Source: Chloroflexota bacterium (lineage in GTDB: Bacteria; Chloroflexota; JAJPGV01). Taken from it: a stretch of DNA of 64,000 nucleotides. The translations under genes and the position numbers were made by a program. The stretch is from NCBI GenBank assembly GCA_021325635.1, contig JAJPGV010000049.1, forward strand, positions 62,001-126,000. The letters run 5' to 3'. Below the pieces are notes generated by a model. That model was not told where the DNA came from. It was given only the letters and a program-made list of their open reading frames with translations, and searched no databases. Below, piece by piece: positions 52,628 to 62,137 of this stretch (positions are counted from its first letter, which is position 1; each line of letters starts with the position of its first letter).

Positions 52628-53289
52628 TGGGCCAGGCGGTCCTCGCGCTCGTTCTCTCGGACCTCGGCAAAGAGGCTCGACGAACGCTGGCCGGTCTGGG
52701 ACTGGCCGTGCTCATCGTGCTCGCGTTCGCCATCAGCTGCCTGGTCGCGCTGTTCACGGCAGCCGTTCCGCGACTGCCGCCCGGGTCGGCAACGGGCGCG
52801 GTCGCGGCGGTCGAGCCGGCCGGCGCGTTCCTCTCATTTCCGCTGGCGCCGGCGCCAGCAGCGCCGACTGTGGCTGCTCCCAATGGTCCCGCTGGCCTAG
52901 CGGTCATGACGGCCATTGCCAATCTAGGCAGCCAGCGCTGGCACGACGCCTCCGGCGGCAGTCTGTGCGAGCAGTTCGTCGAGAACATGTACGGCTCCAC
53001 CGGGCAGTACCCCTCCGCCATTGCCGCCTGGCTGGCGCAGTTGCCGAGCGATGCCGGATCGGTGGCGCGGCAGCACGACCTCACTCAGGCACCCCTAGGG
53101 GCCGAGGTGTATTTCACCGGCGGCAATCAGCCGTACGGACACGTCGGTCTGTACCTGGGCAACGGCGGCTTCATCAGCGCCGCCGACGCTGGCGTGCAGT
53201 ACTGGAGTGTCAGCCGCTGGCAGCAGGTCACCGGTCAGCAGTTTGCCGGCTGGGTGCCCCCGGGCGGCAGTTGGAGTCACGCGCAATGA
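52624..53289 (+). CDS. NlpC/P60-like cell-wall hydrolase
   Basis: 221 residues: one transmembrane helix (LGLAVLIVLAFAISCLVALF), a Pro/Ala linker, then a cysteine-peptidase-like domain with Cys115 (GGSLCEQFVENMYG) and His173 (YGHVGLYLGNGGFISA). It is a probable VirB1-equivalent that opens peptidoglycan for the transfer apparatus. GTG 52624 overlaps the VirB6-like stop. Confidence 0.78.
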   Translation: MMGQAVLALVLSDLGKEARRTLAGLGLAVLIVLAFAISCLVALFTAAVPRLPPGSATGAVAAVEPAGAFLSFPLAPAPAAPTVAAPNGPAGLAVMTAIANLGSQRWHDASGGSLCEQFVENMYGSTGQYPSAIAAWLAQLPSDAGSVARQHDLTQAPLGAEVYFTGGNQPYGHVGLYLGNGGFISAADAGVQYWSVSRWQQVTGQQFAGWVPPGGSWSHAQ

Positions 53290-53383
53290 CCGCGTTGGGC
53301 ATCGCTGAGCGGCCGCCGCCTCGGTTCACGAAGCAGTCGCTCTCACATCAGTCCGTTCTTAGTTCAGTTCAAGGAGTTCGTCA

Positions 53384-53617
53384 ATGGATGCCATCGGCAC
53401 CTTCTTCACCAACCTGGTGACCAGCGCGACCAGGATCGCTGTCCCGCTCGCCATGTTCATGCTGCTCCTCGCGGGCGTCATCATCATGACCTCCGGCGGC
53501 AATAGCCGCCAGATGGAGCTCGGCAAAAAGGCGGCGCTGGCCTCGCTCGGCGGGTTCGCCATCGCCATGACCGTCCGGCTCATCGTGACCGGCTTTCAAG
53601 CGGCTCTGCCGTCATAG
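53384..53617 (+). CDS. VirB2/TrbC-like pilin candidate
   Basis: 77 residues: two hydrophobic helices (RIAVPLAMFMLLLAGVIIMTSGG and AALASLGGFAIAMTVRLIVTGF) joined by a short polar loop (NSRQMELGKK). This is the size and topology of VirB2-type subunits. AAGGAG lies 8 bp before ATG 53384. It sits between the hydrolase and PrgI genes. Confidence 0.72.
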   Translation: MDAIGTFFTNLVTSATRIAVPLAMFMLLLAGVIIMTSGGNSRQMELGKKAALASLGGFAIAMTVRLIVTGFQAALPS

Positions 53618-53626
53618 GGCGCAGCC

Positions 53627-54001
53627 ATGGTCAAGCCGCACGAGATCCCAACCCATCTCAATGTCGAGGACAAGCTGCTGCTCGGGCTAACCGTGCGCCA
53701 GACGCTCAACCTCATGGCCGGCGTGTCGGGCACGTACGGCATGTGGAACCAGTGGCCGGACATGCCGGCCCTACCCCGGTGGTCCATGATCGCCGCCTCA
53801 CTGATCCTGACCTTGGCGTTCACGCTGGTCCGCATCCAGGGCCGCGGTCTGGACGAGTGGGCCTTCGTGCTTCTCCACTACACCGGCACACCGAAAGCGC
53901 TCGTCTGGCGGCCGGCGGCCGCCGATCGTCCGGCGGCCAGCTCAACCCAGGGCCTCTGGGAGGAGCTCAATCCCCATTTGTCATGGGAGGTAACGAAATG
54001 A
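53627..54001 (+). CDS. PrgI family (VirB3-like) protein
   Basis: 124 residues opening with the PrgI signature HEIPTHLNVEDKLLLGLTVRQ, two helices (TLNLMAGVSGTYGMW and MIAASLILTLAFTLVRI), then a hydrophilic tail. PrgI/VirB3 proteins are inner-membrane partners of VirB4. Its stop overlaps the next start (ATGA). Confidence 0.82.
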   Translation: MVKPHEIPTHLNVEDKLLLGLTVRQTLNLMAGVSGTYGMWNQWPDMPALPRWSMIAASLILTLAFTLVRIQGRGLDEWAFVLLHYTGTPKALVWRPAAADRPAASSTQGLWEELNPHLSWEVTK

Positions 54002-54669
54002 GCCGGCCATCGGTGCAGACCGTTTCGGTCCCGATCGAGACGCTCGAGGACGGCATGGCTCGACTGACCGGAGGCCGCTTCCGCGCGGTGCTGGAAGTCA
54101 GCAGCGTGAACTTCGCGTTGCTGAGCGAACCACAACAGGAAGCCGTTATCGCGAGCTTCGCCGCCTGTCTCAATAGCGTCAACTTTCCGCTGCAGTTCGT
54201 GATTCGCGTCCTGCCGGTGGATATCGAGGTTTACGTCAGCGCACTGGAACACCGGCTCCGGTCGGAACGATCTGCTAGGCTGCTCGACCTCGGGCGCGAC
54301 CACCTGGCATACGTTCGTCGGGCGGCCAGGGCTCGCACACTCCTCGACCGGCGGTTCTTCGTCGTGGTGCCGGTCGGCGACCCGGAGGAGCGCACCGGCC
54401 TGTTGCGCTGGTTCTGCGGCGGCAAACGGCAAAGCGAACTCGATGAAGCCAGTGCCCGCAGGCAGCTGAGCTCGCGCTGCGACGAGGTTGAGCGCCAGTT
54501 GACCCGCGTCGGGGTGGCGGTCCGCCGCCTGCAGACGGTCGAGCTGGTGAACCTGTACTTCAGCGGCCTGTGCTCGGAGCTGGCCTCACGTCAGCGATTC
54601 CGGGACGAGCTGGCCGGCTATACCGCTCCGGTCGTTCAGGCTGCGCATGGAGAGGAGAGGGCGGCATGA
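53998..54669 (+). CDS. TraC/VirB4 N-terminal-domain-like protein
   Basis: 223 residues, soluble, with FRAVLEVSSVNFALLSEPQQEAVIASFAACLNSVNFPLQFVIRVLPVDIE, which resembles the N-terminal domain that precedes the ATPase core in VirB4/TraC proteins. Here it is a separate gene coupled (ATGA) on both sides, between PrgI and the VirB4 ATPase, so VirB4 function is probably split over two chains. Confidence 0.72.
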   Translation: MSRPSVQTVSVPIETLEDGMARLTGGRFRAVLEVSSVNFALLSEPQQEAVIASFAACLNSVNFPLQFVIRVLPVDIEVYVSALEHRLRSERSARLLDLGRDHLAYVRRAARARTLLDRRFFVVVPVGDPEERTGLLRWFCGGKRQSELDEASARRQLSSRCDEVERQLTRVGVAVRRLQTVELVNLYFSGLCSELASRQRFRDELAGYTAPVVQAAHGEERAA

Positions 54670-56480
54670 GCCTGTTCACGATTCGCGCACGGCGGCCAAA
54701 TGGGGAGACCTCACGGACGCCGGACCAGGAGCGCTTTGAGCGCGGCACGCGCACAGTAGCCGACCTGATCGCGCCCTCGGCGATCGAGATCACCCGGGAC
54801 CATTTGCGGCTCGAGTATCAGTACGCGCGGACGCTGGCCATCACCGGCTATCCGCGCAGCGTGCGGCCGGGCTGGCTGTCGCCGCTGATCGACTTCGACG
54901 CGCCGATCGAGATCGCCATGCACTTGCGGCCGCTGGACAGCAGCCAGATGGTAAAGAGCCTGACCCACAAGATGGCTCTGCTCCACTCGTCGCGGATGCT
55001 CGCGGCCAAGGGTGGCCGGGTGGCCGACCCCGAGCGCGAGATCGCCTACCAGGACGCCGAGCGGCTGCGAGAGGCGCTCCAACGCGGCGACGAGCGCGTC
55101 TTCTCGGTCGCTATCTACGTGCTGGTTCGCGCCGGCTCGCTAGCCGCGCTGGACGAGCTGACCCGGCGAATCGAGTCGGCTGTGGACGGGATGCTGGCGC
55201 AGTCACGGGTCACCTTCCTGGAGCAGGACAGCGGCTTCCGCTCCTGCTTGCCTTTCGGCGAGGACCGGCTGCTCGTCCAGCGCAACCTGGACACCTCTTC
55301 CCTGGCGACCACGTTCCCGTTCTCGTCCACCAGCCTGGCCATGCCAGAAGGGGTGCTCTACGGCATCGCCAAGCACAACTCGTCGCCCGTCATCTTCAAC
55401 CCCTTTGACACGTCGTTGGAAAACGCCAACACCGTCATCTTCGCCAAGAGCGGCGCCGGTAAGAGCTACTTCGTAAAGCTCATGGCCCTGCGCAACCTGC
55501 TGAACGGGGTCGAGTTCTGGATCATCGATCCGGAGGACGAATACCGCCGAGTGTGCGATGCCGTCGACGGCCAGTACATACGCATCGCCTCGACCTCCGG
55601 CCAGCACCTCAACCCGTTCGATCTCGCACCCGTGGACGTGGCGGACGACGAGGGACGGGACGCGCTGGCGGAACAGGTCGCCGCGTTGCTCAGCCTCTTG
55701 GAGCTGATGCTGGCCGAGAACGGCGGCCGGCTCAGCACGCACGAGCGCGCGGTTCTGGATCGGGCCATCTACAAGACCTACGCCGAGGCGGGTATCACAG
55801 CCGACCCGGCCACACACACCAGACCCGTTCCGCTCATGCGCGATCTGGCAGCCACCTTGGCTGGCAGCCCGGGTGACGTTGCTACCGGACTGCACACCCG
55901 GCTTAGTCGCTACGTCAGCGGCTCGCTGGCCGGTCTGTTTGGCGGGCAGACCAACGTCCAGCTCGATCGCAAGCTGGTCGTATTCAACATCCAATCTCTC
56001 GAAGAGGAACTGCAGGGCATCGGCACCCACCTCATCGCGACCTTTGTGTGGAACCAGGTGCGACGCAGCAAGCGTCCCCGACAGCTGGTCACCGACGAGG
56101 CCTGGAAGCTGATGAAGTACCCAGCAGGCGGCGAGTTCCTGGCAGAGCTGTCGCGGCGGGCGCGCAAGTACTACCTGGGCCTTCTCACTGTGACCCAGGA
56201 CGTATCGGACTTCCTGCAGTCGGCCCATGGCCGAACGGTGCTGACGAACGCCGCCGCCAAGCTGCTGATGAAGCAGGACTCGACCACCATCGAGCCCGTC
56301 GTCGACGCCTTCCGCCTATCTCCGGAGGAGCGTCAGTTCCTGCTGGGTAGTGCCAAGGGCGAAGGCCTGTTCTTCGCCCGCGGCGGCCACCTCGCACTGA
56401 AAGTGGAGGCCAGCCCGCTTGAGCACCGGCTGGCGACCACGGCTCCGCAGGAGCTGGCCGATGAGAGGAGGGCCGCGTGA
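54666..56480 (+). CDS. virB4: VirB4-like conjugation ATPase
   Basis: 604 residues. Walker A AKSGAGKSYFVKL at about residue 259, IIDPEDEYRR, Walker B region QLVTDEAWKLM at about residue 474, and the C-terminal TQDVSDFLQS and LLMKQDSTTIEPV segments typical of VirB4. It powers pilus assembly or substrate transfer at the membrane. It overlaps its neighbours by 4 bp on both sides. Confidence 0.92.
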   Translation: MSLFTIRARRPNGETSRTPDQERFERGTRTVADLIAPSAIEITRDHLRLEYQYARTLAITGYPRSVRPGWLSPLIDFDAPIEIAMHLRPLDSSQMVKSLTHKMALLHSSRMLAAKGGRVADPEREIAYQDAERLREALQRGDERVFSVAIYVLVRAGSLAALDELTRRIESAVDGMLAQSRVTFLEQDSGFRSCLPFGEDRLLVQRNLDTSSLATTFPFSSTSLAMPEGVLYGIAKHNSSPVIFNPFDTSLENANTVIFAKSGAGKSYFVKLMALRNLLNGVEFWIIDPEDEYRRVCDAVDGQYIRIASTSGQHLNPFDLAPVDVADDEGRDALAEQVAALLSLLELMLAENGGRLSTHERAVLDRAIYKTYAEAGITADPATHTRPVPLMRDLAATLAGSPGDVATGLHTRLSRYVSGSLAGLFGGQTNVQLDRKLVVFNIQSLEEELQGIGTHLIATFVWNQVRRSKRPRQLVTDEAWKLMKYPAGGEFLAELSRRARKYYLGLLTVTQDVSDFLQSAHGRTVLTNAAAKLLMKQDSTTIEPVVDAFRLSPEERQFLLGSAKGEGLFFARGGHLALKVEASPLEHRLATTAPQELADERRAA

Positions 56481-57592
56481 TGCGCCCCGACAACCGCCAG
56501 TTCGACACCGATGCCATCCGGCGCGATTACCCGGTCGAGCAGGTAGTGGCGGGCTACGGCATTGCGCTCCACCAGCGAGGCACGGCGCTGGTCGGACTCT
56601 GCCCCTTCCATGACGACCGTGAGCACCCGAATCTACACGTCTATCCAGCCAAGGCCAGCTGGTACTGCTACGCCTGCGCCGATCAGCCAGACGGCTGGAA
56701 GACAGGGGGCGACGTCATTCGCTTCGTGCAATTAATCGAGCGCGTCGACTTCCTGGAGGCTTGCCGGCGACTGGTGGGCCGTCCGGCGGCGCCACCCCGG
56801 CCATCCTCGCATCCGGCAGAGGTTAGAGCCCGGCGGCAGTGGGACCGCCTGTCCATCGACGAGCAGGACCTCCTCAATCGAGTCGCGGCGCACTACCACC
56901 AGCAGTTGGACGGCTGTGTGCAAGCGCTGGCTTATGTCCGCAGCCGGGGCATTCCTGACCGTCTTATCGCGGATCAGCAGCTTGGCTATGCCGACGGACG
57001 CTCGCTTCGCGCGGCCTTCCGTGAACCGGCCGATATCGACCATCTGGTCGATCTTGGTCTGCTGAACCGACAGGACCCGGAGCATCCTGACTGTTTCACT
57101 GAGCTCTTCCGACACCGCGTCCTGGTTCCGGAGCTGCGAGGCGGCAACTGCATCTGGCTCATCGGCCGGACTCTGGTGCCCGACCGCGACGACCTCAAGT
57201 ACCTGGCGCTCAGCGGCGAACGCCCCATTCTCGGGTTGGAACGAGCCAGCGGCCACGCTGAGGTGCTCATGTGCGAGGGCGTGTTCGACTACCTGACTGC
57301 CCTCGCCTGGGAATTCCCAGCGTTCAGCACCTGCGGGACGTATCTGCCCTGCGACCGGCTGGGCTTCCTGGCGAGGGCTTCGGCCGTCTTCGCCGTGTTC
57401 GATCCCGACGCGGCCGGGCGGCTGGCCAGTGGCCGATTCGCCGCGCTGCTTGGCCAACGTTTGCGGCAGGTCGCACTGCCGCCTAGGTGCGACCTGAATG
57501 ACCTCGGAACGCGGACCGGGGGGCGCGAACAGTTTCTGGAGCTGCTGGCGAGCGCCCACAACGGCTCTCAGGAGGTGAACCAGTGCGCATAG
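56477..57592 (+). CDS. DnaG-like primase (CHC2 zinc finger plus TOPRIM)
   Basis: 371 residues: CHC2 zinc finger (Cys42, His45, Cys64, Cys67 in CPFHD and CYACA), a linker domain, and a TOPRIM domain (residues about 255-330: EVLMCEGVFDYLTAL, VFAVFDPDAAGRLASG). It lacks the DnaB-interacting C-terminus of chromosomal DnaG. Element-borne primases make primers on the transferred strand in recipients. GTG 56477 overlaps the VirB4 stop. Confidence 0.88.
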   Translation: MMRPDNRQFDTDAIRRDYPVEQVVAGYGIALHQRGTALVGLCPFHDDREHPNLHVYPAKASWYCYACADQPDGWKTGGDVIRFVQLIERVDFLEACRRLVGRPAAPPRPSSHPAEVRARRQWDRLSIDEQDLLNRVAAHYHQQLDGCVQALAYVRSRGIPDRLIADQQLGYADGRSLRAAFREPADIDHLVDLGLLNRQDPEHPDCFTELFRHRVLVPELRGGNCIWLIGRTLVPDRDDLKYLALSGERPILGLERASGHAEVLMCEGVFDYLTALAWEFPAFSTCGTYLPCDRLGFLARASAVFAVFDPDAAGRLASGRFAALLGQRLRQVALPPRCDLNDLGTRTGGREQFLELLASAHNGSQEVNQCA

Positions 57593-60318
57593 GTATCGAG
57601 CGGCGTCAGCCGGCGGCACCGCAGAACTGCATCCTCCAGATCACGCCGGCCTGCGTGGACGCCGGCATCCTCAGCAAGATGGAAGGCGTCCTGGGCTCCA
57701 TGCCGGTCGGCCAGCCGTTCTCGCTCGAGTGTGCGGCGACCAGCGATGGGCCGTGGCTCAGCGCGAGGGCTGAGAGCGATGACGTCATCACCCAGCTGCA
57801 CACGCAGCTGGGCGCCCGGTTTCAGCACGCGGTGCTCGGTCGGTCGGACAAGCGGCCCTTTCCGCCAGCTGACCCGGGGCGCCTGGCCGACGGTGAGCGT
57901 CTGGTAGCCGGCACGTTCAAGCTCCGGACCGACGAGTACCTGCCTGTCCGCACCTTCGATGACACTGCGCTTGAGGCCTCGCCCCAGGCAGACCCTCTGG
58001 TTGGCATTCTGAAGGCACTCGGCAGCGTCCCGGAAGGCTGGCGCGCAATCGCGCAGCTGGTGCTCCGCCGCGCGCCTCATAACTGGGCCGATAAGCATCG
58101 CCGGCGAGCGCTGGAGCCACTGCCGTACGAGCAGACCGGACCAGATGGTCCCGTATCAATGGCCAGCGTACGGCTGTTCGGCGGTCTGATCTGGGCCGTC
58201 TTAACCGTGCTGGGTGTCTGGATCTTCTTCCAGTCGGCCCAATGGCTGAACCTGCTGCAGACGCTGGCCACCTCGGCGGCAGTCGCGGGCGTGGGTCTTG
58301 GGATTCATCGGCTCAATCGAACCGCGATCTACGACCGCAAACTCGTCGCCGAGAAGCTGGACGGCATCGGCTATCAGGCTGAATTGCGTATCGCCGTCGT
58401 CGCCCCGGTCGACGCTTCTGATTCGGCCCTGAACAGCTGTCTGGACCGCATCGCAAGCTCCTACGGACAGTTCAATCTCGGCTCCGGGAATGGGCTGGTA
58501 TTCCAGCCACTGAAGAGACCCGAGGCCGTCGATCTGCGATCGCTGCAAGGGCTTCCTGGCAGCTCGCCCTGCCTTTTGACCGCGCACGAGTTGCGCAGCC
58601 TGTGGCATCTGCCGCACAGCGGGACCGACGTGGCCTTGCTCGAGCGCAACAGCTCCCGACGCCTGCTGCCGTTGCCCGATGCCGTTCGCTCCGGCTGCTT
58701 CATCGGCTGGTCGCGCGCACAGGACAAAGACATCTCAGTGTGCCTGCCCGACTACCTGCTGAGGCGCAACCTGCTCATGGTGGCCAAGACTGGCAGCGGC
58801 AAGTCCTCGCTCATGCTGCACATGGCGCGGCACCTCATGGATACGCAGCCGTCCGGCGAAGATGCCCCGGCTCTGCTCATGGTCGATCCTCACGAGGACC
58901 TGGCGCGGACGCTGCTCGGCCTCGTGCCCGCCCACAAGCGCGGCGAAGTCATCTATCTCGATGCGTCGAACACGCAGCGGCCGTTCGGCTTCAACTTCCT
59001 CGACGTTGGGCTGGGCTGGGAACGCGACAAGGCGCTCCGCACCACCCTCACGGTCCTCCGGCGCGAGTACAACAACTACTGGGGGCCGCGGATGGAGAAC
59101 GCCTTCAGCGGCGGGCTTCGGACGCTGTACGAGGCCAACCTGACGATCTGCGCCCGCGACCCGCTCGGCCGAAAGCGGCAGTACACCCTGCTGGATACGC
59201 CGGCCGTCCTACTCAATCACGAGTTCCGAAAGATGGTGCGCAAGGACGTTCACGACCCGGAAGTCGACGACTGGTGGAATAACTTCTTCGCCGAGAGCGA
59301 CAACCGCATCTGGCTGGACTCCATCAATCCTGTGCTCACCAAGGTCTACCGGCTGCGCGCCGACTCGGTCACCTACGCGATCGTCGGCCAGCCGGTGACC
59401 ACCATCGATCCGCGCGCCTGGCTGAAGCCCGGGACCATCACCATCGTCAACACCTCGCAGGGCGAACTGCAGGAAGCGACGGCCGCGGTGATCGGCGCAG
59501 CACTGGTGAACCTGGCTGCCCTGGCCGTAGCCGAACAGGCCGCCAAAGAGCCCTCCGAACGCCGGCGGCTGACGCTGATGGTTGACGAGATGCAGACCAT
59601 CCCCGGCATTAGCTACGAGAGCATCGTGTCGGGGCTGGGCAAGTTCGGCGCCAACCTGATCGCCGCGACCCAGAGCCTGTCAAGCCTCGACGTGCTGGAC
59701 AACAAGGACGACGACGCGCGCGGGCTGAAGGCGAACGTGTTCGCCAACATCAAGGGCCTGTTTGTGTTCGGCGTCAGCGCCGAGGATGGAGAGTACCTGG
59801 CCCCGGAGCTGGGCAGAGGGCTCGAGAAAGGGGACCTCACCGATCTCGGGGACCACCACTGCTACGTCCGCATGCCCGACGCCAAAGGGCAACCGCTCCC
59901 GCCCTTCTCGGTCGAGCTCCAGCAGCCGCCGCGGTCGGATCGCTGCACGCGCGACACGCTCGCGGCTGCATCAGCAGCGCTGTACGGCCGCGACATCGAG
60001 GACGTCCGCGAGGACCTGCGCGCGGCCCTCGACCGGGTCAGACAAGCGCACGACAGTGGAATCGCCACCGAACCCGGGAGGCCCGGAGAGGGCGTCTCAA
60101 GGGACGCTCCCGTGCTCGCGGTCCCCGGATCAGAGCCGGAGGCGAAGAAGGAGCCGCGCAGCCACTACAAGGCCAAAGGCAAAGGCCTCATCCACGTGCA
60201 GCAGGGCACCCTTCTCTCACTGGCCGGGGATGGGAATCGGCCAGCTCCTGAAGAGTCATCGGCTGAGGAAGCCGACGAAGTCATGCCCCGCAGCAAGGAA
60301 GGCGAGGGCGAAGCATGA
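57583..60318 (+). CDS. VirD4/TraG-like coupling ATPase
   Basis: 911 residues: a soluble N-terminal region of about 185, two transmembrane helices (about 188-245, LFGGLIWAVLTVLGVWIFF), then a large ATPase domain with Walker A AKTGSGKSSLMLH near residue 401, MVDPHEDLARTLL, Walker B LTLMVDEMQTI near residue 665, and IAATQSLSSLD. The tail is charged. The topology fits a coupling protein that delivers DNA or protein to the channel. GTG 57583 has GGAGG upstream and overlaps the primase by 10 bp. Confidence 0.85.
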   Translation: MRIGIERRQPAAPQNCILQITPACVDAGILSKMEGVLGSMPVGQPFSLECAATSDGPWLSARAESDDVITQLHTQLGARFQHAVLGRSDKRPFPPADPGRLADGERLVAGTFKLRTDEYLPVRTFDDTALEASPQADPLVGILKALGSVPEGWRAIAQLVLRRAPHNWADKHRRRALEPLPYEQTGPDGPVSMASVRLFGGLIWAVLTVLGVWIFFQSAQWLNLLQTLATSAAVAGVGLGIHRLNRTAIYDRKLVAEKLDGIGYQAELRIAVVAPVDASDSALNSCLDRIASSYGQFNLGSGNGLVFQPLKRPEAVDLRSLQGLPGSSPCLLTAHELRSLWHLPHSGTDVALLERNSSRRLLPLPDAVRSGCFIGWSRAQDKDISVCLPDYLLRRNLLMVAKTGSGKSSLMLHMARHLMDTQPSGEDAPALLMVDPHEDLARTLLGLVPAHKRGEVIYLDASNTQRPFGFNFLDVGLGWERDKALRTTLTVLRREYNNYWGPRMENAFSGGLRTLYEANLTICARDPLGRKRQYTLLDTPAVLLNHEFRKMVRKDVHDPEVDDWWNNFFAESDNRIWLDSINPVLTKVYRLRADSVTYAIVGQPVTTIDPRAWLKPGTITIVNTSQGELQEATAAVIGAALVNLAALAVAEQAAKEPSERRRLTLMVDEMQTIPGISYESIVSGLGKFGANLIAATQSLSSLDVLDNKDDDARGLKANVFANIKGLFVFGVSAEDGEYLAPELGRGLEKGDLTDLGDHHCYVRMPDAKGQPLPPFSVELQQPPRSDRCTRDTLAAASAALYGRDIEDVREDLRAALDRVRQAHDSGIATEPGRPGEGVSRDAPVLAVPGSEPEAKKEPRSHYKAKGKGLIHVQQGTLLSLAGDGNRPAPEESSAEEADEVMPRSKEGEGEA

Positions 60319-62135
60319 CCGCGGACGTGCCCTATGGCCAAGCCAAGCAAGCCATCCTCGCAATGATCAGCAACCTGCCGTTCATCACCCCAAAGCAGCT
60401 GCAGCGCGTCTTCGGCCTGCAGGGAGACTCCAGCCTCAACCGGCACCTCATCGCGCTGCGCGACGAAGGCCTGATCAACGACATTACGGCGGCAGCCCCG
60501 GATGGTCGCCCGCCCACCCGCCTCTATCTCACGGACCGGGGGCTCGCGGCCGCGGCGCGCTTCCAGCGCCAGGATGTTCGGGGGCTAGTCCGACGGCTCG
60601 GACTATCCCGCAACGGCCTGCTGAAGCTCATCCCGAAATTGCCGCTGCTCGATGCGGCCTATGACCTGCTCGGGTCGGTAATGCGGTCCGGCACGGGCTG
60701 CCCTGAGCTCTGGGTGTGCCAGCGGCCTTTCTGGCGGAGTTACCGCCCGCGTCTGGGTAGGACCAAGACCACCGTGCAGCTGCCGCTCGGGGTGACCGTC
60801 GCCTGGGATGGACGTTTCAAACTCGAGTGTCTGCTGCTGCCGGATGCCGGCATCGTATCGCCGCACCATCACCGTCTCCTGGTCTCCAAGCTCATGGAGC
60901 TGCGCCAGGTCCTGTATGGTCATCTGCCTGTCTTGGTCGTGATGACCCAAGCTGGCCGCAAGCAAGCCTGGTCGACAGTTATCCAGGCCGAAGCTGCTCG
61001 GCGTGGCGAGCCGCGACTGGAAGCAGTCATCGTGTCCACGACCAGCGTCGACGAGCAGCTCAGGCAGCAGCTGGCGAGCTGGATGGAACAGGTCGTGCCG
61101 GGACAGAAGAAGGACGTTGTCGCGTTGCCCGTGCTAGGCGAAGACCCCAAGCCAACGCACATCCTCGGCGATCGGCTGGAGCTGGATGACCTCTCCACCC
61201 GATTGCTGCAGCTCGTTCCCACGGAACGCCGAGGCCTGTGGCTCGTCGGCCGATCACCGGGGATCACGGAGCAAGACCTGAATCTTCTGGAGGACAGGCC
61301 CGAATACGAGCATCGAAAGCGGCTGTTTGGTCGCGGTTTCCTGAAGACCAAGGTCATGACTACCCGTCCACTCGACGGGAAGGAAGTGCGTCCGTTCGAC
61401 ACCCTGGCCCTCACGTCGGATGGCTTCGCAGCGGTGGCCGGACAATCCGTCCTCCCCACGTGGCAGGTACGGCGGCAGCTGGTGGACGGCGACTACGTCG
61501 CGCGCGAGGTACGCCGGAAACACGAGAGCAGCGTGAGGCCACAACAGCGCAAGAAGAAACGCCAGCGACAGAACGCCATCGACGTGCATCCGTTCCACAC
61601 GCTGGGAGCGATCTGGCCAATCACCAATCTGCTGCGCCGGGCGAAGGAGAACCGTCAGGCAAAGGGTTGGGACGACGCGGTAATCGATTGGCAGAGCGAG
61701 GTCTTTGCCTATCACGGCTCGCTGCGCCCGGATGGCTATGTGCAATATCAGCACTGGGGCGACATTTACGCAGCCTTCATCGAGTTCGACTGCGGCACAG
61801 TGAACGACCTGCAGTACCGGGCCAAATTCGGGCAGTACCACGACTACCTGGCGTCGGGAGCCTACCGAGCCGACTTCGACGGCTTTCCCACGATCCTGGT
61901 CATCACCACCAGCCAACCCGCGGAACGACGCATTGCCAGGGAAGTGCGCGAGGTCGCGCGCGGACGGCCGGGCCGGCTGCCGTTGCTGCTGACCAATTAC
62001 AGGGCGCTGCTCGACGCGAAAGACGGCATGCTCGGAGCCATATGGTGGCTACCTGGCACTGCCCAGACCGAGCGTCGGCGCTGGTTTGACACCGGGGTGC
62101 AGACGTGGCCATTGAGCGGCAGAAAGGCGAGCTGA
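60315..62135 (+). CDS. Replication-relaxation family protein
   Basis: 606 residues. A winged helix near the N-terminus (PKQLQRVFGLQGDSSLNRHLIALRDEGL) and LYLTDRGLAAAARFQ, then two Replic_Relax-like cores. The C-terminal one has RPDGYVQYQHWGDIYAAFIEFDCGTVNDLQYRAKFGQYHDYL, resembling the PD-(D/E)xK-like core of the family. Such proteins occur on plasmids and ICEs and are thought to act on element DNA. It occupies the place where a relaxase would be expected. It overlaps the coupling ATPase by 4 bp. Confidence 0.8.
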   Translation: MTADVPYGQAKQAILAMISNLPFITPKQLQRVFGLQGDSSLNRHLIALRDEGLINDITAAAPDGRPPTRLYLTDRGLAAAARFQRQDVRGLVRRLGLSRNGLLKLIPKLPLLDAAYDLLGSVMRSGTGCPELWVCQRPFWRSYRPRLGRTKTTVQLPLGVTVAWDGRFKLECLLLPDAGIVSPHHHRLLVSKLMELRQVLYGHLPVLVVMTQAGRKQAWSTVIQAEAARRGEPRLEAVIVSTTSVDEQLRQQLASWMEQVVPGQKKDVVALPVLGEDPKPTHILGDRLELDDLSTRLLQLVPTERRGLWLVGRSPGITEQDLNLLEDRPEYEHRKRLFGRGFLKTKVMTTRPLDGKEVRPFDTLALTSDGFAAVAGQSVLPTWQVRRQLVDGDYVAREVRRKHESSVRPQQRKKKRQRQNAIDVHPFHTLGAIWPITNLLRRAKENRQAKGWDDAVIDWQSEVFAYHGSLRPDGYVQYQHWGDIYAAFIEFDCGTVNDLQYRAKFGQYHDYLASGAYRADFDGFPTILVITTSQPAERRIAREVREVARGRPGRLPLLLTNYRALLDAKDGMLGAIWWLPGTAQTERRRWFDTGVQTWPLSGRKAS

Positions 62136-62137
62136 AG

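Noticed and set aside
60315-62135. Calling the replication-relaxation protein a conjugative relaxase
   Set aside because: No HUH motif, catalytic Tyr pair or MOB signature is visible; the family is distinct.
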